A stretch of DNA of 64,000 bases from B1 sp964355075 (GCA_964355075.1 CAYHCF010000010.1:1-64000); one strand, 5' to 3'; numbered from the stretch's first letter, positions 51,246 through 61,346 are shown. Numbers and translations: made by a program. The notes: generated from the letters alone by a model not told the origin.

Positions 51246-54200
51246 ATGGAAATTGAAAAAAAATATGTCCCGAAAAACAAAATTCGTGTAGTTACAGCCG
51301 CGGCTTTGTTTGATGGACACGATGCTGCCATTAATATTATGCGTAGAATTATTCAGGCAAGTGGGGCAGAAGTAATTCATTTGGGTCATGACAGAAGTGC
51401 CGAAGAAGTTGTGGATACTGCCATACAGGAAGATGCAAACGCAATAGCTATGACCAGCTATCAGGGAGGCCATATAGAGTACTTTAAATACATGCATGAT
51501 CTATTGGAACAAAAAGGTTGTGGACATATTAAAATTTTTGGCGGAGGGGGTGGTACTATTCTACCAGAAGAAATGGAGGAACTTCATGCATATGGAATTG
51601 CAAGAATTTATCATCCGGATGACGGCAGAACCATGGGATTGCAGGGAATGATTAATGACATGCTTGAAAAGTGCGATTTCGCAACCGGGGCTAATCTTAC
51701 AGGAGAGGTTGAGAATTTGCGATTAACGAATCATCAGATTAGCAAAGATTATAAATCAATAGCCAAACTCATTTCTGCTGCTGAAAATTTTCCTGAAGAA
51801 TTTATTTCTTATCATAATCAAATTGCGAAAGACATTAATAATCAGGTATCCATACCCGTATTAGGCATTACTGGAACAGGAGGGGCTGGAAAATCCTCAC
51901 TGGTTGATGAATTGGTTCGAAGATTTTTAATGGATTTTAAAAACAAAACGGTAGCAATCATTTCTGTTGATCCCAGTAAGCGCAAAACAGGTGGCGCTTT
52001 ATTGGGTGACCGGATCAGAATGAACGCTATAAAAAACCCACGCGTTTATATGCGTTCATTGGCCACACGTCAAAGCAATCTGGCGCTTTCCCGGTATGTG
52101 AAAGAGGCAGTTGATATCGTAAAGGCGGCTGGCTTCGATTTGATTATTCTTGAAACATCCGGAATTGGTCAGAGTGATACAGAAATTATTGAACACAGTA
52201 ATATCAGTTTGTATGTAATGACTCCCGAATACGGAGCGGCAACGCAACTTGAAAAAATTGATATGCTGGATTTTGCAGATATTATTGCCATTAATAAATT
52301 TGATAAAAAAGGGTCTTTGGATGCCTTGCGTGACGTAAAAAAACAATACCAGCGAAATCATAATTTATTCGACAGGGACCTTTCAATAATGCCGGTTTAT
52401 GGTACCATTGCTTCCCAATTTAATGACCCTGGAATGAACCGCCTTTACAAGGCCATAATAGAAAAAATTGTTGAGAAGACGGGAGTAGAATTAAAATCAA
52501 GCTTCCTGATGAGTGAAGAGATGAGTGAGAAAATATACATCATTCCTCCTTCGCGGATACGTTACCTTTCGGAAATAGCCGAAAACAACCGGGACTATGA
52601 TAAATGGGTAGAGAAACAAGGAGAGATTGCCGATAAATTATATAGCATTAAAACAACGGTTGAAACCTTAAAGACCGATAAGAATATTCATCATTTTGAA
52701 AACAAAGAAGCTCTGATTGCTTCCTTAGAATTGGCATACAAAGAAATAGAATTGAACCTTGACCCCCGGAACAAAATCATCATTGATCGTTGGGAAGAGA
52801 AGAAAAACAATTATAAAAACGAATTCTATATCTATAAAGTTCGTAATAAAGAAATCAAAATTAAAACACATACTGAATCTTTATCGCATACACAAATACC
52901 CAAGATCGCTGTCCCTAAATTTAAAGCCTGGGGGGATGTATTACGTTGGAGTTTACAGGAAAACTTCCCGGGAGAGTTCCCTTATACAGCCGGAATTTAT
53001 CCTTTTAAAAGAGAGGGTGAGGACCCCACCAGAATGTTTGCAGGAGAAGGTGGACCCGAACGCACGAATAAACGATTTCACTATGTAAGTCTGGGTATGC
53101 CGGCAGCACGTTTAAGTACCGCTTTTGATTCCGTAACCTTATATGGAAATGACCCCGATCACAGGCCGGATATTTATGGCAAAATTGGAAATTCCGGCGT
53201 AAGTGTCTGGAGTTTAGATGCTGCAAAAAAGCTGTATTCCGGTTTCAATCTGGTTGATCCGAAGACATCCGTTTCGATGACCATTAACGGTCCCGCCGCC
53301 ATCATTTGTGCATTTTTTATGAATGCCGCCATTGATCAACAATGCGAACACTATATTAAGAAAAATGGATTGCTCGATGAAGTAAATAAGAAAATTGATG
53401 CAATTTTTAAATCAAAAAATTTATCAAGACCCATTTATAATGAAGCGCTTCCCGAAGGCAATGACGGCTTAGGATTGCTGCTATTAGGTGTTACAGGAGA
53501 TATGGTTTTACCGCCTGAGATATACGCCCAAATAAAAGCTAATACCCTCACGCAAGTCAGAGGAACCGTACAGGCAGATATACTTAAGGAGGATCAGGCT
53601 CAAAACACCTGTATTTTCTCAACCGAATTCAGCCTGCGGGTAATGGGTGATGTTCAGCAATATTTCTCTGACAATGCGGTACGCAATTTCTATTCTGTAT
53701 CCATTAGTGGATACCATATAGCAGAAGCCGGTGCTAATCCAATCACTCAATTGGCATTGACCCTGTCAAACGGTTTTACCTTTGTGGAATACTACCTGAG
53801 CAGAGGCATGAATATTGACGATTTTGCTCCAAATTTATCCTTCTTTTTCAGCAACGGAATTGACCCTGAATATTCGGTTATTGGCAGAGTAAGCAGAAGG
53901 ATATGGGCCAAAGCCATGAAACTGAAATACAATGCAAATGAACGTAGTCAGATGTTGAAGTATCACATCCAAACCAGTGGGAGAAGTTTGCATGCTCAGG
54001 AAATTGATTTTAATGACATAAGAACCACCTTGCAGGCATTGTATGCCATCTATGATAATTGCAATTCGTTACATACCAATGCCTATGATGAAGCCATCAC
54101 TACGCCCACAGAGGAATCGGTAAGACGTGCGATGGCCATTCAACTGATTATTAACCGGGAGTTGGGATTAACAAAAAATGAAAACCCTTTACAAGGATCA

Positions 54201-54659
54201 TTTATTATTGAAGAGTTAACGGATTTGGTGGAAAAAGCCGTTTTGAGTGAATTTGACAAAATTAATGAGCGCGGTGGTGTATTGGGAGCGATGGAAACCA
54301 TGTATCAACGAAACAAAATACAGGAAGAAAGTATATTTTACGAAATGCAAAAACATTCCGGGGAGTTCCCAATCATTGGGGTAAATACATTTCTTAGTTC
54401 AAAAGGGTCCCCAACGGTTTTACCTAGGGAAATAATCCGTTCAACTACCGAAGAAAAGGAGTTTCAAATCAGTATGTTGAACCAACTCAAAAAAGCCAAT
54501 GAGGAGAAAGGAAAAGAAATGTTAAGCAGATTGCAGCAGGTTGCCATACACAACCAGAATGTTTTTGGTGAGTTAATGGAAACCGTTAAGTATTGCTCTT
54601 TAGGCCAAATCACCAATGCCTTATTCGAAGTTGGTGGTCAGTATAGAAGGAGTATGTAA
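51246..54659 (+). CDS. icmF: Fused isobutyryl-CoA mutase (IcmF)
   Basis: The 1137-residue protein joins an N-terminal B12-binding domain (His ligand H25 in LFDGHDAAINI), a central MeaB-like G3E GTPase (Walker A near K216, GTGGAGKSS; GDRIRMNAIK) and a C-terminal acyl-CoA mutase domain (YPFKREGEDPTRMFAGEGG, RLSTAFDSVTLYGNDPD, KIGNSGVSVWSLDAAKKLY). IcmF interconverts isobutyryl-CoA and n-butyryl-CoA and also acts on pivalyl-CoA, with the GTPase acting as a chaperone for cofactor loading. The single-chain layout separates it from methylmalonyl-CoA mutase. The next gene begins on its stop codon (TAATG). Confidence 0.95.
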   Translation: MEIEKKYVPKNKIRVVTAAALFDGHDAAINIMRRIIQASGAEVIHLGHDRSAEEVVDTAIQEDANAIAMTSYQGGHIEYFKYMHDLLEQKGCGHIKIFGGGGGTILPEEMEELHAYGIARIYHPDDGRTMGLQGMINDMLEKCDFATGANLTGEVENLRLTNHQISKDYKSIAKLISAAENFPEEFISYHNQIAKDINNQVSIPVLGITGTGGAGKSSLVDELVRRFLMDFKNKTVAIISVDPSKRKTGGALLGDRIRMNAIKNPRVYMRSLATRQSNLALSRYVKEAVDIVKAAGFDLIILETSGIGQSDTEIIEHSNISLYVMTPEYGAATQLEKIDMLDFADIIAINKFDKKGSLDALRDVKKQYQRNHNLFDRDLSIMPVYGTIASQFNDPGMNRLYKAIIEKIVEKTGVELKSSFLMSEEMSEKIYIIPPSRIRYLSEIAENNRDYDKWVEKQGEIADKLYSIKTTVETLKTDKNIHHFENKEALIASLELAYKEIELNLDPRNKIIIDRWEEKKNNYKNEFYIYKVRNKEIKIKTHTESLSHTQIPKIAVPKFKAWGDVLRWSLQENFPGEFPYTAGIYPFKREGEDPTRMFAGEGGPERTNKRFHYVSLGMPAARLSTAFDSVTLYGNDPDHRPDIYGKIGNSGVSVWSLDAAKKLYSGFNLVDPKTSVSMTINGPAAIICAFFMNAAIDQQCEHYIKKNGLLDEVNKKIDAIFKSKNLSRPIYNEALPEGNDGLGLLLLGVTGDMVLPPEIYAQIKANTLTQVRGTVQADILKEDQAQNTCIFSTEFSLRVMGDVQQYFSDNAVRNFYSVSISGYHIAEAGANPITQLALTLSNGFTFVEYYLSRGMNIDDFAPNLSFFFSNGIDPEYSVIGRVSRRIWAKAMKLKYNANERSQMLKYHIQTSGRSLHAQEIDFNDIRTTLQALYAIYDNCNSLHTNAYDEAITTPTEESVRRAMAIQLIINRELGLTKNENPLQGSFIIEELTDLVEKAVLSEFDKINERGGVLGAMETMYQRNKIQEESIFYEMQKHSGEFPIIGVNTFLSSKGSPTVLPREIIRSTTEEKEFQISMLNQLKKANEEKGKEMLSRLQQVAIHNQNVFGELMETVKYCSLGQITNALFEVGGQYRRSM

Positions 54660-54976
54660 TGGAAATAGCAATCTCAATAAATAAAATTCCGATAAGGATA
54701 ACAAAAGAAAGATGGCAGCATATAACATTAGGACATCCTGAGATTGCAGGATTCTATTATGATATATTGGATACAATTGAAACTCCAGATTCTATTTATG
54801 AAGGTAAATTTGGAGAAATAATAGCTACAAAACATTTTATGAAATTAAATAATAAATTTGTTGTCGTAATCTATAAAGAAATATCTGAACAGGATGGATT
54901 TGTTATTACAGCCTATTTATCAAATAAATTACAAGAATTCATTAAAAGAAAAAAAATATGGAACTCGCAGAAATAA
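54659..54976 (+). CDS. Small BECR-fold nuclease-like protein (candidate toxin)
   Basis: The 105-residue protein starts at ATG 54659, sharing the A of the icmF TAA stop. Its text RITKERWQHITLGHPEI, SIYEGKFGEIIATKHF, VVVIYKE and DGFVITAYLSN matches the pattern of small proteins described as BECR-type (barnase/EndoU/colicin/RelE) nucleases encoded next to DUF2283. It overlaps the downstream DUF2283 gene by 19 bases, a typical toxin-antitoxin arrangement. Function is inferred; catalytic residues are not proven. Confidence 0.65.
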   Translation: MEIAISINKIPIRITKERWQHITLGHPEIAGFYYDILDTIETPDSIYEGKFGEIIATKHFMKLNNKFVVVIYKEISEQDGFVITAYLSNKLQEFIKRKKIWNSQK

Positions 54977-55191
54977 AAGAAATTAGTTATCTATTGCCTT
55001 ACTTCATAAAGCATAAAAATCTTTGGTCGGATTACGATGCAGAAGCTGATACCCTATATATACATTTTAAAAAACCAAATCACGCTGACAACTCTGAAAT
55101 GACAGATGATAGTGTGATTATTCGATATGAAAAAAATGAGGTGATTGGTTTAACCATATTAAATGCGAGTAAGAGAGGAATGGATGTATAA
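54958..55191 (+). CDS. DUF2283 protein (candidate antitoxin)
   Basis: The 77-residue protein carries the DUF2283 pattern: YDAEADTLYIHFKKPN, DDSVIIRYEKNEVIGLTILNASKR. DUF2283 proteins are commonly paired with small toxin-like genes. It overlaps the upstream gene by 19 bases and no further partner follows. Confidence 0.8.
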   Translation: MELAEIKEISYLLPYFIKHKNLWSDYDAEADTLYIHFKKPNHADNSEMTDDSVIIRYEKNEVIGLTILNASKRGMDV

Positions 55192-55254
55192 TGGAAATTA
55201 ATTTGGAGATATTGGAAAAATAATTATAGATTCGTTACCCTAAACAAAAAAACT

Positions 55255-55629
55255 ATGATGTACTTATCAATTTGCGGCACATTGCTTACGCTTATAGCTG
55301 CAATGTATTTTTTGGCCAAAGTTAACAGAGAAAACCTTGGCTCCTTTATTAAGTGGATTACTTATGCAGTAATCACCATTGCTTTGTTAATTCTAATTTG
55401 TCAACTTACCCGTGGTATCGGCAAAATGACCTGTAGTAAAGAAAAATGCAAAACAGAATGTAAAATGGATGGCATGGGTGGACCTAACAAGATGATGATG
55501 CAGGGAATGCGCTGTGAAAGGGAAGAAATGGAATGTTGTGAGGAAATGGAACAGTGTATGGAAAACCATAAATGTAAGGGAGATAAAAAATGTGAAGGGG
55601 AAATGAAAGACAGTACCGCTAAGGAGTAG
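55255..55629 (+). CDS. Small membrane protein with Cys/Met-rich tail
   Basis: The 124-residue product has two N-terminal membrane helices (about 5-25 and 30-52) and a hydrophilic tail from about residue 55. The tail holds roughly a dozen Cys and many Met and Glu residues (CSKEKCKTECKMDGMGG, CCEEMEQCMENHKCKG). A metal-binding (copper or zinc) role is suggested by composition alone. I recognise no family. It lies between the toxin-like pair and the CocE gene and stands alone. Confidence 0.6.
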   Translation: MMYLSICGTLLTLIAAMYFLAKVNRENLGSFIKWITYAVITIALLILICQLTRGIGKMTCSKEKCKTECKMDGMGGPNKMMMQGMRCEREEMECCEEMEQCMENHKCKGDKKCEGEMKDSTAKE

Positions 55630-55750
55630 GTCAGTAATCGGTATTTGGTAATCAGTAATAAGTATATTTTAATGAATGAATGATTACCTGTTCAATTAGT
55701 TTTATAAGATAAGCATGATTTAAGAAAGCTCCAAGGCTCTTACTTCATGC

Positions 55751-57592
55751 TTATTTGTTTTTTATCTGTAGCATGGTTATCGAAGATCCCCGGTAAATTC
55801 GATGCGTGGCTTTAATAAAATCCTTTTCATCTGCCTCAAAAATATTCATAAACTGCTGTGGGTTGCGGTCAACCAAAGGAAACCAGGTACTTTGAATTTG
55901 AATCATCAGACGGTGACCCATTCTGATGGTATGGTTAATGTCATTTATTTCAAAATTTACATCCGTCATCTGATTCGGAATAAAGGGTTCGGGTTTTTCA
56001 AAATTATTTCTGAATTTTCCCCGCATTATTTCCCCCCTGATCAACATTTGATATCCTCCTAATGAAACAATTTTACCATTGATGGTGTCATTGGGTTCTT
56101 TATCAGGGTAAACATCAATAATCTTTACAACCCAATCGGCATCGGTGCTGCTGGTTGAAACTTTTAAATGCACTTTAACCGGACCGGCAAAAGTTAAATT
56201 CTCATTGGCGATATCCGTTTGATAAACCAGAACATCCGGTCTTCTGGCTGCTTGACGTTGGTCGGCAACCATATATTCTCTTGTCATTCCCAATTCACAA
56301 TTTACCATATATGGAACAGGTTTTTCAGGATCACTCAAAAATTCATCGTTAGTATTATTGGCCGGAATATTTGTACTTAACATACTATTTTCATTCAGAA
56401 AATACCTTGTTTCAATACAATTTGCAGGAGGCCATTTATCGTAGGTATGCCATTCATTTGAGCCTGTTTCAAACATATAGGCCTCTGGTTGATTCCTCAC
56501 CCCCATCCCTTTCAAATAATAATTAAAAAAGGGAAATTCAATGCTATCTCTATAAAAGTTAGCTGTTTTTTGTTTGAAGCTCATGTCACCAAGATATTCA
56601 CCCGTGCCCCTGCTCCAACCACCATGTACCCATGGACCCATTACTAATGTACTGGTAGTATGCGGACTTTGTTTTTCAATTGTTTTATAGGTTTGTAATG
56701 CTCCATATAAATTCTCTGCATCAAACCAGCCACCTACAGTTAATACAGCAGGTTTGATATTCTTTAAATGAGGACGTAAATTCCGAACCTGCCAAAAAGA
56801 ATCATAGGTTTCATGTTGTGTCATCTGCTCCCAGAAAGCAATATTGTGCTTGTAGTATTTATTTACATTTTTTAAACCACCCAATTCAAGGAAAAATTTA
56901 TATCCATCGGTTGTTTGATAATCAATGCCCTTCCAGGAACCTAAGCCCGGTGCCTGACGAGGTTGACCGAAACCATAAAAGAAACCAAAAAAATGCGGAA
57001 CATAAACAGCACCGTTGTGATGAAAATCATCTCCGGTAAACCAATCGCAAATAGGTGCCTGAGGCGATGAAGCCTTTAGGGCGGGATGTGCATTAATCAT
57101 TCCCGCAGCAGTATAAAATCCGGGATAGGAAATGCCCCACTGACCCACCTTTCCATTATTATTTTTAATGTTCTTTAACAGCCATTCAATGCAATCATAA
57201 GTGTCGGTGCTTTCATCAATATCTAATTTATTTTTATTAATTGCATTGTGTGGAGTCATATTCACAAACGTTCCTTCCGACATTGACTTTCCACGTACGT
57301 CCTGTAAAACAAAAATATATCCATCTCTGGCAAACTGATCAGAAGGCCTTAATTTTTCAGGGAAGTTTTCTGTACCATATGGGGCAACTGAATAGGGTGT
57401 TCGGTTCAACAATATTGGATACCTGATGGAAGAGTCTTTTGGCGAATAAATAGCGGTAAAAAGTTTGACTCCGTCGTGCATGGGTATATAAACTTCCCTT
57501 TTTACATAGTTGGCTTTTACATCAAAATTCTGGGCATAAATTTTACAATATGTGCATACGATCAGGATAACAAAAATTTTAACTGCTTTCAT
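55751..57592 (-). CDS. CocE/NonD-family alpha/beta-hydrolase, secreted
   Basis: ATG at 57592 begins a signal peptide (MKAVKIFVILIVCTYCKIYAQ), giving 613 residues; a longer frame starting at 57691 lacks a good signal. Nucleophile Ser is in GQWGISYPGFYTAAG, the acid in GGWFDAENL and the His in GPWVHGGW. A C-terminal jelly-roll (X-Pro dipeptidyl-peptidase C-terminal type) closes it. Family members cleave esters, acyl-cephalosporins or X-Pro peptides; the substrate is not decided. A full -7 box (TACATTTG, minus strand) lies at 57616-57609. Confidence 0.9.
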   Translation of the reverse strand: MKAVKIFVILIVCTYCKIYAQNFDVKANYVKREVYIPMHDGVKLFTAIYSPKDSSIRYPILLNRTPYSVAPYGTENFPEKLRPSDQFARDGYIFVLQDVRGKSMSEGTFVNMTPHNAINKNKLDIDESTDTYDCIEWLLKNIKNNNGKVGQWGISYPGFYTAAGMINAHPALKASSPQAPICDWFTGDDFHHNGAVYVPHFFGFFYGFGQPRQAPGLGSWKGIDYQTTDGYKFFLELGGLKNVNKYYKHNIAFWEQMTQHETYDSFWQVRNLRPHLKNIKPAVLTVGGWFDAENLYGALQTYKTIEKQSPHTTSTLVMGPWVHGGWSRGTGEYLGDMSFKQKTANFYRDSIEFPFFNYYLKGMGVRNQPEAYMFETGSNEWHTYDKWPPANCIETRYFLNENSMLSTNIPANNTNDEFLSDPEKPVPYMVNCELGMTREYMVADQRQAARRPDVLVYQTDIANENLTFAGPVKVHLKVSTSSTDADWVVKIIDVYPDKEPNDTINGKIVSLGGYQMLIRGEIMRGKFRNNFEKPEPFIPNQMTDVNFEINDINHTIRMGHRLMIQIQSTWFPLVDRNPQQFMNIFEADEKDFIKATHRIYRGSSITMLQIKNK

Positions 57593-57608
57593 TGTGTAAT
57601 GTTTTAAC

Positions 57609-57616
57609 CAAATGTA
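57609..57616 (-). promoter_or_regulatory. -7 box before the CocE gene
   Basis: TACATTTG on the minus strand matches TAnnTTTG, 16 bases before the chosen ATG. The -33 TTG is not at 19 bases. Confidence 0.35.
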
Positions 57617-57712
57617 CTCATTCAGTATCAAAATATTATTAAATTTACAACAATTGATCAAATTCCATTTTGAACCAATGAAGAATTGCACCCATTAAAA
57701 TGCTTACAAAAG

Positions 57713-57742
57713 AAAAAGGCCATCAGATAAAACTAACAGCCT
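57713..57742 (-). terminator. Terminator after atpG
   Basis: On the minus strand a 10-bp stem with three G-U pairs (AGGCTGTTAG / CTGATGGCCT, loop of 6) is followed by TTTTT. It lies about 26 bases after the atpG stop. Confidence 0.7.
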
Positions 57743-57767
57743 CTTTCTTTAAAAAAAAAATACTATT

Positions 57768-58640
57768 TTATGAACCACTGAGAGCAGCAGCACCACCCAC
57801 AATTTCTGAAATCTCGGTAGTTATGGCAGATTGTCGGGCACGGTTATATTCAAGTTTCAATGCCTTTATCAATTCACCTGCATTATCGGTTGCCTTATCC
57901 ATGGCAATCATCCTTGCTCCATGTTCTGAAGCAAAAGAATCAAGCATGCAGCGGTAAACATGCGTTTTAAGAATTCTTGGAATTAATTCCTGTAAAATTT
58001 CTTCTTTACCCGGTTCAAAAATATAATCGCTCTTTGTTTTTTTACCTGAACTTATTTTTTGTTTTATGATCGGCAAAAACTCATCGTTCGTTAATATTTG
58101 AGTAGCCGCATTCTTAAATTGGTTGTAAATGATTTCAACCTTATCAAATTTTCCTGCCTGATATTGATTTAAAATAAAATTGCCAATAGCAAAACCAGTC
58201 TCAACATTTAAGGAATGAAAACTCTCCTTATAATCTGAATGCAAAGTAACATTCAGCTTGTTAAAAAATTCAAACGCCTTTTTCCCGATTGGAAGTATAG
58301 TAATATTTTTCCCTGCATAATCTTCTTTTATCAAGCGATTAGCAAGTTTGTTTACATTGGCATTAAATGATCCACATAACCCTCTGTCAGATGTAATTAC
58401 CACCAATAAAACATTCTTAACCGGACGTTGATTAAAAAAGATTTTTAAAGATTCTACATCCATTGAATCGGATAGATTTGACAAGATCGTATTTAGTTTT
58501 TGTGCATAGGGCCTCATTTGCACAATGGCATTTTGTGCCCGTCTCAACTTGGTTGCACTTACCAATTTCATTGCTTTGGTAATTTGCTGAGTTGAATTAA
58601 CAGATACAATCCGAATACGTACTTCTTTTAAATTAGCCAT
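57768..58640 (-). CDS. atpG: ATP synthase F1 gamma subunit
   Basis: AtpG is the central rotor shaft. The 290-residue product has the family start MANLKEVRIRIVSVNSTQQITKAMKLVSATKLRRAQ and the end MIAMDKATDNAGELIKALKLEYNRARQSAITTEISEIVGGAAAL (quoted in parts only). Last gene of the atp cluster in this window; a terminator follows. Confidence 0.97.
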   Translation of the reverse strand: MANLKEVRIRIVSVNSTQQITKAMKLVSATKLRRAQNAIVQMRPYAQKLNTILSNLSDSMDVESLKIFFNQRPVKNVLLVVITSDRGLCGSFNANVNKLANRLIKEDYAGKNITILPIGKKAFEFFNKLNVTLHSDYKESFHSLNVETGFAIGNFILNQYQAGKFDKVEIIYNQFKNAATQILTNDEFLPIIKQKISSGKKTKSDYIFEPGKEEILQELIPRILKTHVYRCMLDSFASEHGARMIAMDKATDNAGELIKALKLEYNRARQSAITTEISEIVGGAAALSGS

Positions 58641-58705
58641 GTTTCAATTTTGCGAATATGAAATATAAATGAGGTTCAGAAATGAGAAGCTGCCGAATCC
58701 CTTTA

Positions 58706-60289
58706 TTATGATGCATTATATTTTGCTGATAATTCTTTTGCAACCGTATCAAGAACCTGAGTAACATCTTCACCGATACTTCCCTTTTTAATTGAATCCA
58801 AAACATTTTTATGCTTGTTTTCAAGATAGGTCAGGTATTCTTTTTCAAATTCGCGAATTTTATTTACCGGAACATTGGTTAATACCCCTTTTGCTCCCAA
58901 ATAAATAATAGCAACCTGTTGCTCAACGCGAAGTGGGGAGAACTGTCCTTGCTTTAAAATTTCAACATTACGTGCACCTTTTGCTAAAACCGATTTAGTA
59001 GCTGCGTCCAGGTCGGAACCAAATTTTGAGAAAGCCTCGAGTTCACGGTATTGAGCCTGATCCAATTTCAGAGTACCCGCAACTTTTTTCATTGATTTGA
59101 TTTGTGCATTTCCACCTACGCGAGATACAGATATTCCTACGTTGATAGCAGGACGAATACCGGAGTTAAACAAGTTTGCTTCCAAAAATATCTGACCATC
59201 CGTAATAGAAATCACATTGGTTGGGATATAGGCAGAAACGTCGCCGGCCTGCGTTTCAATAATTGGCAAAGCGGTTAAAGAACCTCCGCCTTTAACCATA
59301 TGTCTGATTGATTCAGGAAGATCATTCATTTGTTTTGCTATATCATCTGTTCCAATGATTTTAGCAGCTCTTTCCAATAAACGACTGTGCAAATAAAACA
59401 CATCACCCGGATAAGCTTCACGGCCCGGAGGACGACGTAACAACAAAGAAACTTCACGGTAAGCAACCGCCTGTTTCGACAAATCATCGTAAACTACCAG
59501 AGCCGGGCGACCTGAATCGCGGAAAAACTCTCCAATTGCTGCTCCGGCCATAGGCGCATAAAACTGCAAAGGAGCAGGATCGGCAGAGGTTGCCGTTACA
59601 ATTACCGTATAAGACATTGCACCGTTTTCTTCCAGGGTTTTTAATACCTGAGCAACAGTAGATGCCTTTTGACCACAGGCAACATAAATACAATATACAG
59701 GGTTTCCTGCATCATAAAATTCTTTTTGATTGATAATGGTATCAATACAAACAGCCGATTTTCCAGTTTGGCGATCGCCGATAACCAGTTCACGTTGACC
59801 CCGGCCAATGGGAATCATTGCATCAATTGCTTTGATACCGGTTTGTAGGGCTTCTTTCACCGGTTCGCGATAGATTACACCCGGAGCTTTGCGTTCCAAT
59901 GGCATTTCATATAAATCGCCGGTTAACGGACCTTTTCCATCGATAGGAATTCCTAAGGTATTAATTACGCGTCCAACCATTCCTTCTCCCACTTTAATGG
60001 AAGCAATTCTGCCGGTGCGTTTTACAACATCTCCCTCTAATATCTCTTCAGAAGAACCTAATAATACTGCACCCACGTTGTCTTCTTCAAGGTTCAATAC
60101 GATGCCTTCTACGCCATTAGAGAATTCAATCAGCTCTCCCGATTGAACCTTTGTTAATCCATATATACGTGCAATACCATCGCCCACCTGGAGCACGGTA
60201 CCCACTTCTTCAAGTTCGGTTTCAGACTTAAAATTGCTTAGTTGCTCTCTTATTATTGCCGATACCTCATCAGGTCTTATTTCTACCAT
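58706..60289 (-). CDS. atpA: ATP synthase F1 alpha subunit
   Basis: The 527-residue alpha subunit has the nucleotide-binding P-loop GDRQTGKSAVCIDT and the signature PGREAYPGDVFYLHSRLLER, plus SVSRVGGNAQIKSMKKVAG. It forms the hexamer with beta. The operon order H-A-G without a following atpD/atpC is the usual Bacteroidota form. Confidence 0.98.
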   Translation of the reverse strand: MVEIRPDEVSAIIREQLSNFKSETELEEVGTVLQVGDGIARIYGLTKVQSGELIEFSNGVEGIVLNLEEDNVGAVLLGSSEEILEGDVVKRTGRIASIKVGEGMVGRVINTLGIPIDGKGPLTGDLYEMPLERKAPGVIYREPVKEALQTGIKAIDAMIPIGRGQRELVIGDRQTGKSAVCIDTIINQKEFYDAGNPVYCIYVACGQKASTVAQVLKTLEENGAMSYTVIVTATSADPAPLQFYAPMAGAAIGEFFRDSGRPALVVYDDLSKQAVAYREVSLLLRRPPGREAYPGDVFYLHSRLLERAAKIIGTDDIAKQMNDLPESIRHMVKGGGSLTALPIIETQAGDVSAYIPTNVISITDGQIFLEANLFNSGIRPAINVGISVSRVGGNAQIKSMKKVAGTLKLDQAQYRELEAFSKFGSDLDAATKSVLAKGARNVEILKQGQFSPLRVEQQVAIIYLGAKGVLTNVPVNKIREFEKEYLTYLENKHKNVLDSIKKGSIGEDVTQVLDTVAKELSAKYNAS

Positions 60290-60298
60290 ATTGAAATG

Positions 60299-60850
60299 TT
60301 ATTTTGAAATGTAAGTATTTAATAAATCGTGTTTTGCTTTTTTTAATTTGCCAGATATGCTGGCATCGTATAATTTATCTTCCATCTGAATAATCAAACC
60401 ACCAATAAGATTGGGGTCAACAGAGGTTTCCAAAATTACCTTTTTCCCGGTTTGTTTTTCAATAAAGGCTTTAACCTCGTTAATTGCTTCGTCACCAATC
60501 GTAATGGCAGTTTTAATCCTTGCAGTGGTAATTTTATTGATTTGGTTGTATTGATCAATGAAAGCATTGGCAATATCCAATAAATAATATTCCCGATTTT
60601 TACGAATAACAATATCAAAAAATGACATGGTTAAAGGGTTAACTGCTTTTTCGAAAATTTGCTTAATGACGGTATTTTTTTTATCGGAATTAACAATCGG
60701 ACTTTTAAGCATAATTAACAGTGCAGGAGTTTGAGTCACTGTATTTTTAAAAACCAAGATATCGGCATGAATGGTTTCGAGGATGTTCTTTTCCACCGCA
60801 AGACCTATCAATGATTTGGCATATCTGCCAGATACTCTGTATTCCGACAT
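60299..60850 (-). CDS. atpH: ATP synthase F1 delta subunit
   Basis: The 183-residue protein has the OSCP/delta text SGRYAKSLIGLAVEKN and, at the C-terminus, ETSVDPNLIGGLIIQMEDKLYDASISGKL (partial). It joins the peripheral stalk to the F1 head. One base separates it from atpF. Confidence 0.95.
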   Translation of the reverse strand: MSEYRVSGRYAKSLIGLAVEKNILETIHADILVFKNTVTQTPALLIMLKSPIVNSDKKNTVIKQIFEKAVNPLTMSFFDIVIRKNREYYLLDIANAFIDQYNQINKITTARIKTAITIGDEAINEVKAFIEKQTGKKVILETSVDPNLIGGLIIQMEDKLYDASISGKLKKAKHDLLNTYISK

Positions 60851-60851
60851 T

Positions 60852-61346
60852 TTATTTTAAACTGATTGATTTTAAATTTTCGTTCACAAAAGCTTCCTGC
60901 TGCCCACGATCTTCCATTTTACGGCGAAGAACTTTTTCTGCCAAATCAACTGATAATACGGCTACCTGAGTTTTCAGCTCATTCAAAGCATTTAACTTAG
61001 CCGATTCAATCGTTTCGCTGGCTTTAATAATGATCTTACGCCCCTCTTCTTCCGCTGATTTTTTTGCCTGAGAAATGATATTGTCTTTCATTTCATTTGC
61101 TTCCTTCAACATTTGATCGCGTTCGGTACGGGCCTGATTCAGTAAACGTTCATTATCCGACTTTAAGGAATCCATGGCTTTACGTGCATCTTCAGCAGCA
61201 TTGAGGGCCTCGTTAATAGAATCCTCTCTTTCTTTAAGTGATTTCATTATGGGTTTCCATGCATACTTTGAAAGTATGAACAACACAATTCCAAATGTTA
61301 AGGTCATCCAGAAGAGTAATCCTATTTCGGGTTTTACTAAATCCAT
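60852..61346 (-). CDS. atpF: ATP synthase Fo b subunit
   Basis: The 164-residue b subunit has one N-terminal membrane helix (LLFWMTLTFGIVLFILSKYA) followed by a long charged coiled coil (about 35-130) and a short C-terminal part. It forms the peripheral stalk with delta. atpE precedes it by about 105 bases. Confidence 0.95.
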   Translation of the reverse strand: MDLVKPEIGLLFWMTLTFGIVLFILSKYAWKPIMKSLKEREDSINEALNAAEDARKAMDSLKSDNERLLNQARTERDQMLKEANEMKDNIISQAKKSAEEEGRKIIIKASETIESAKLNALNELKTQVAVLSVDLAEKVLRRKMEDRGQQEAFVNENLKSISLK

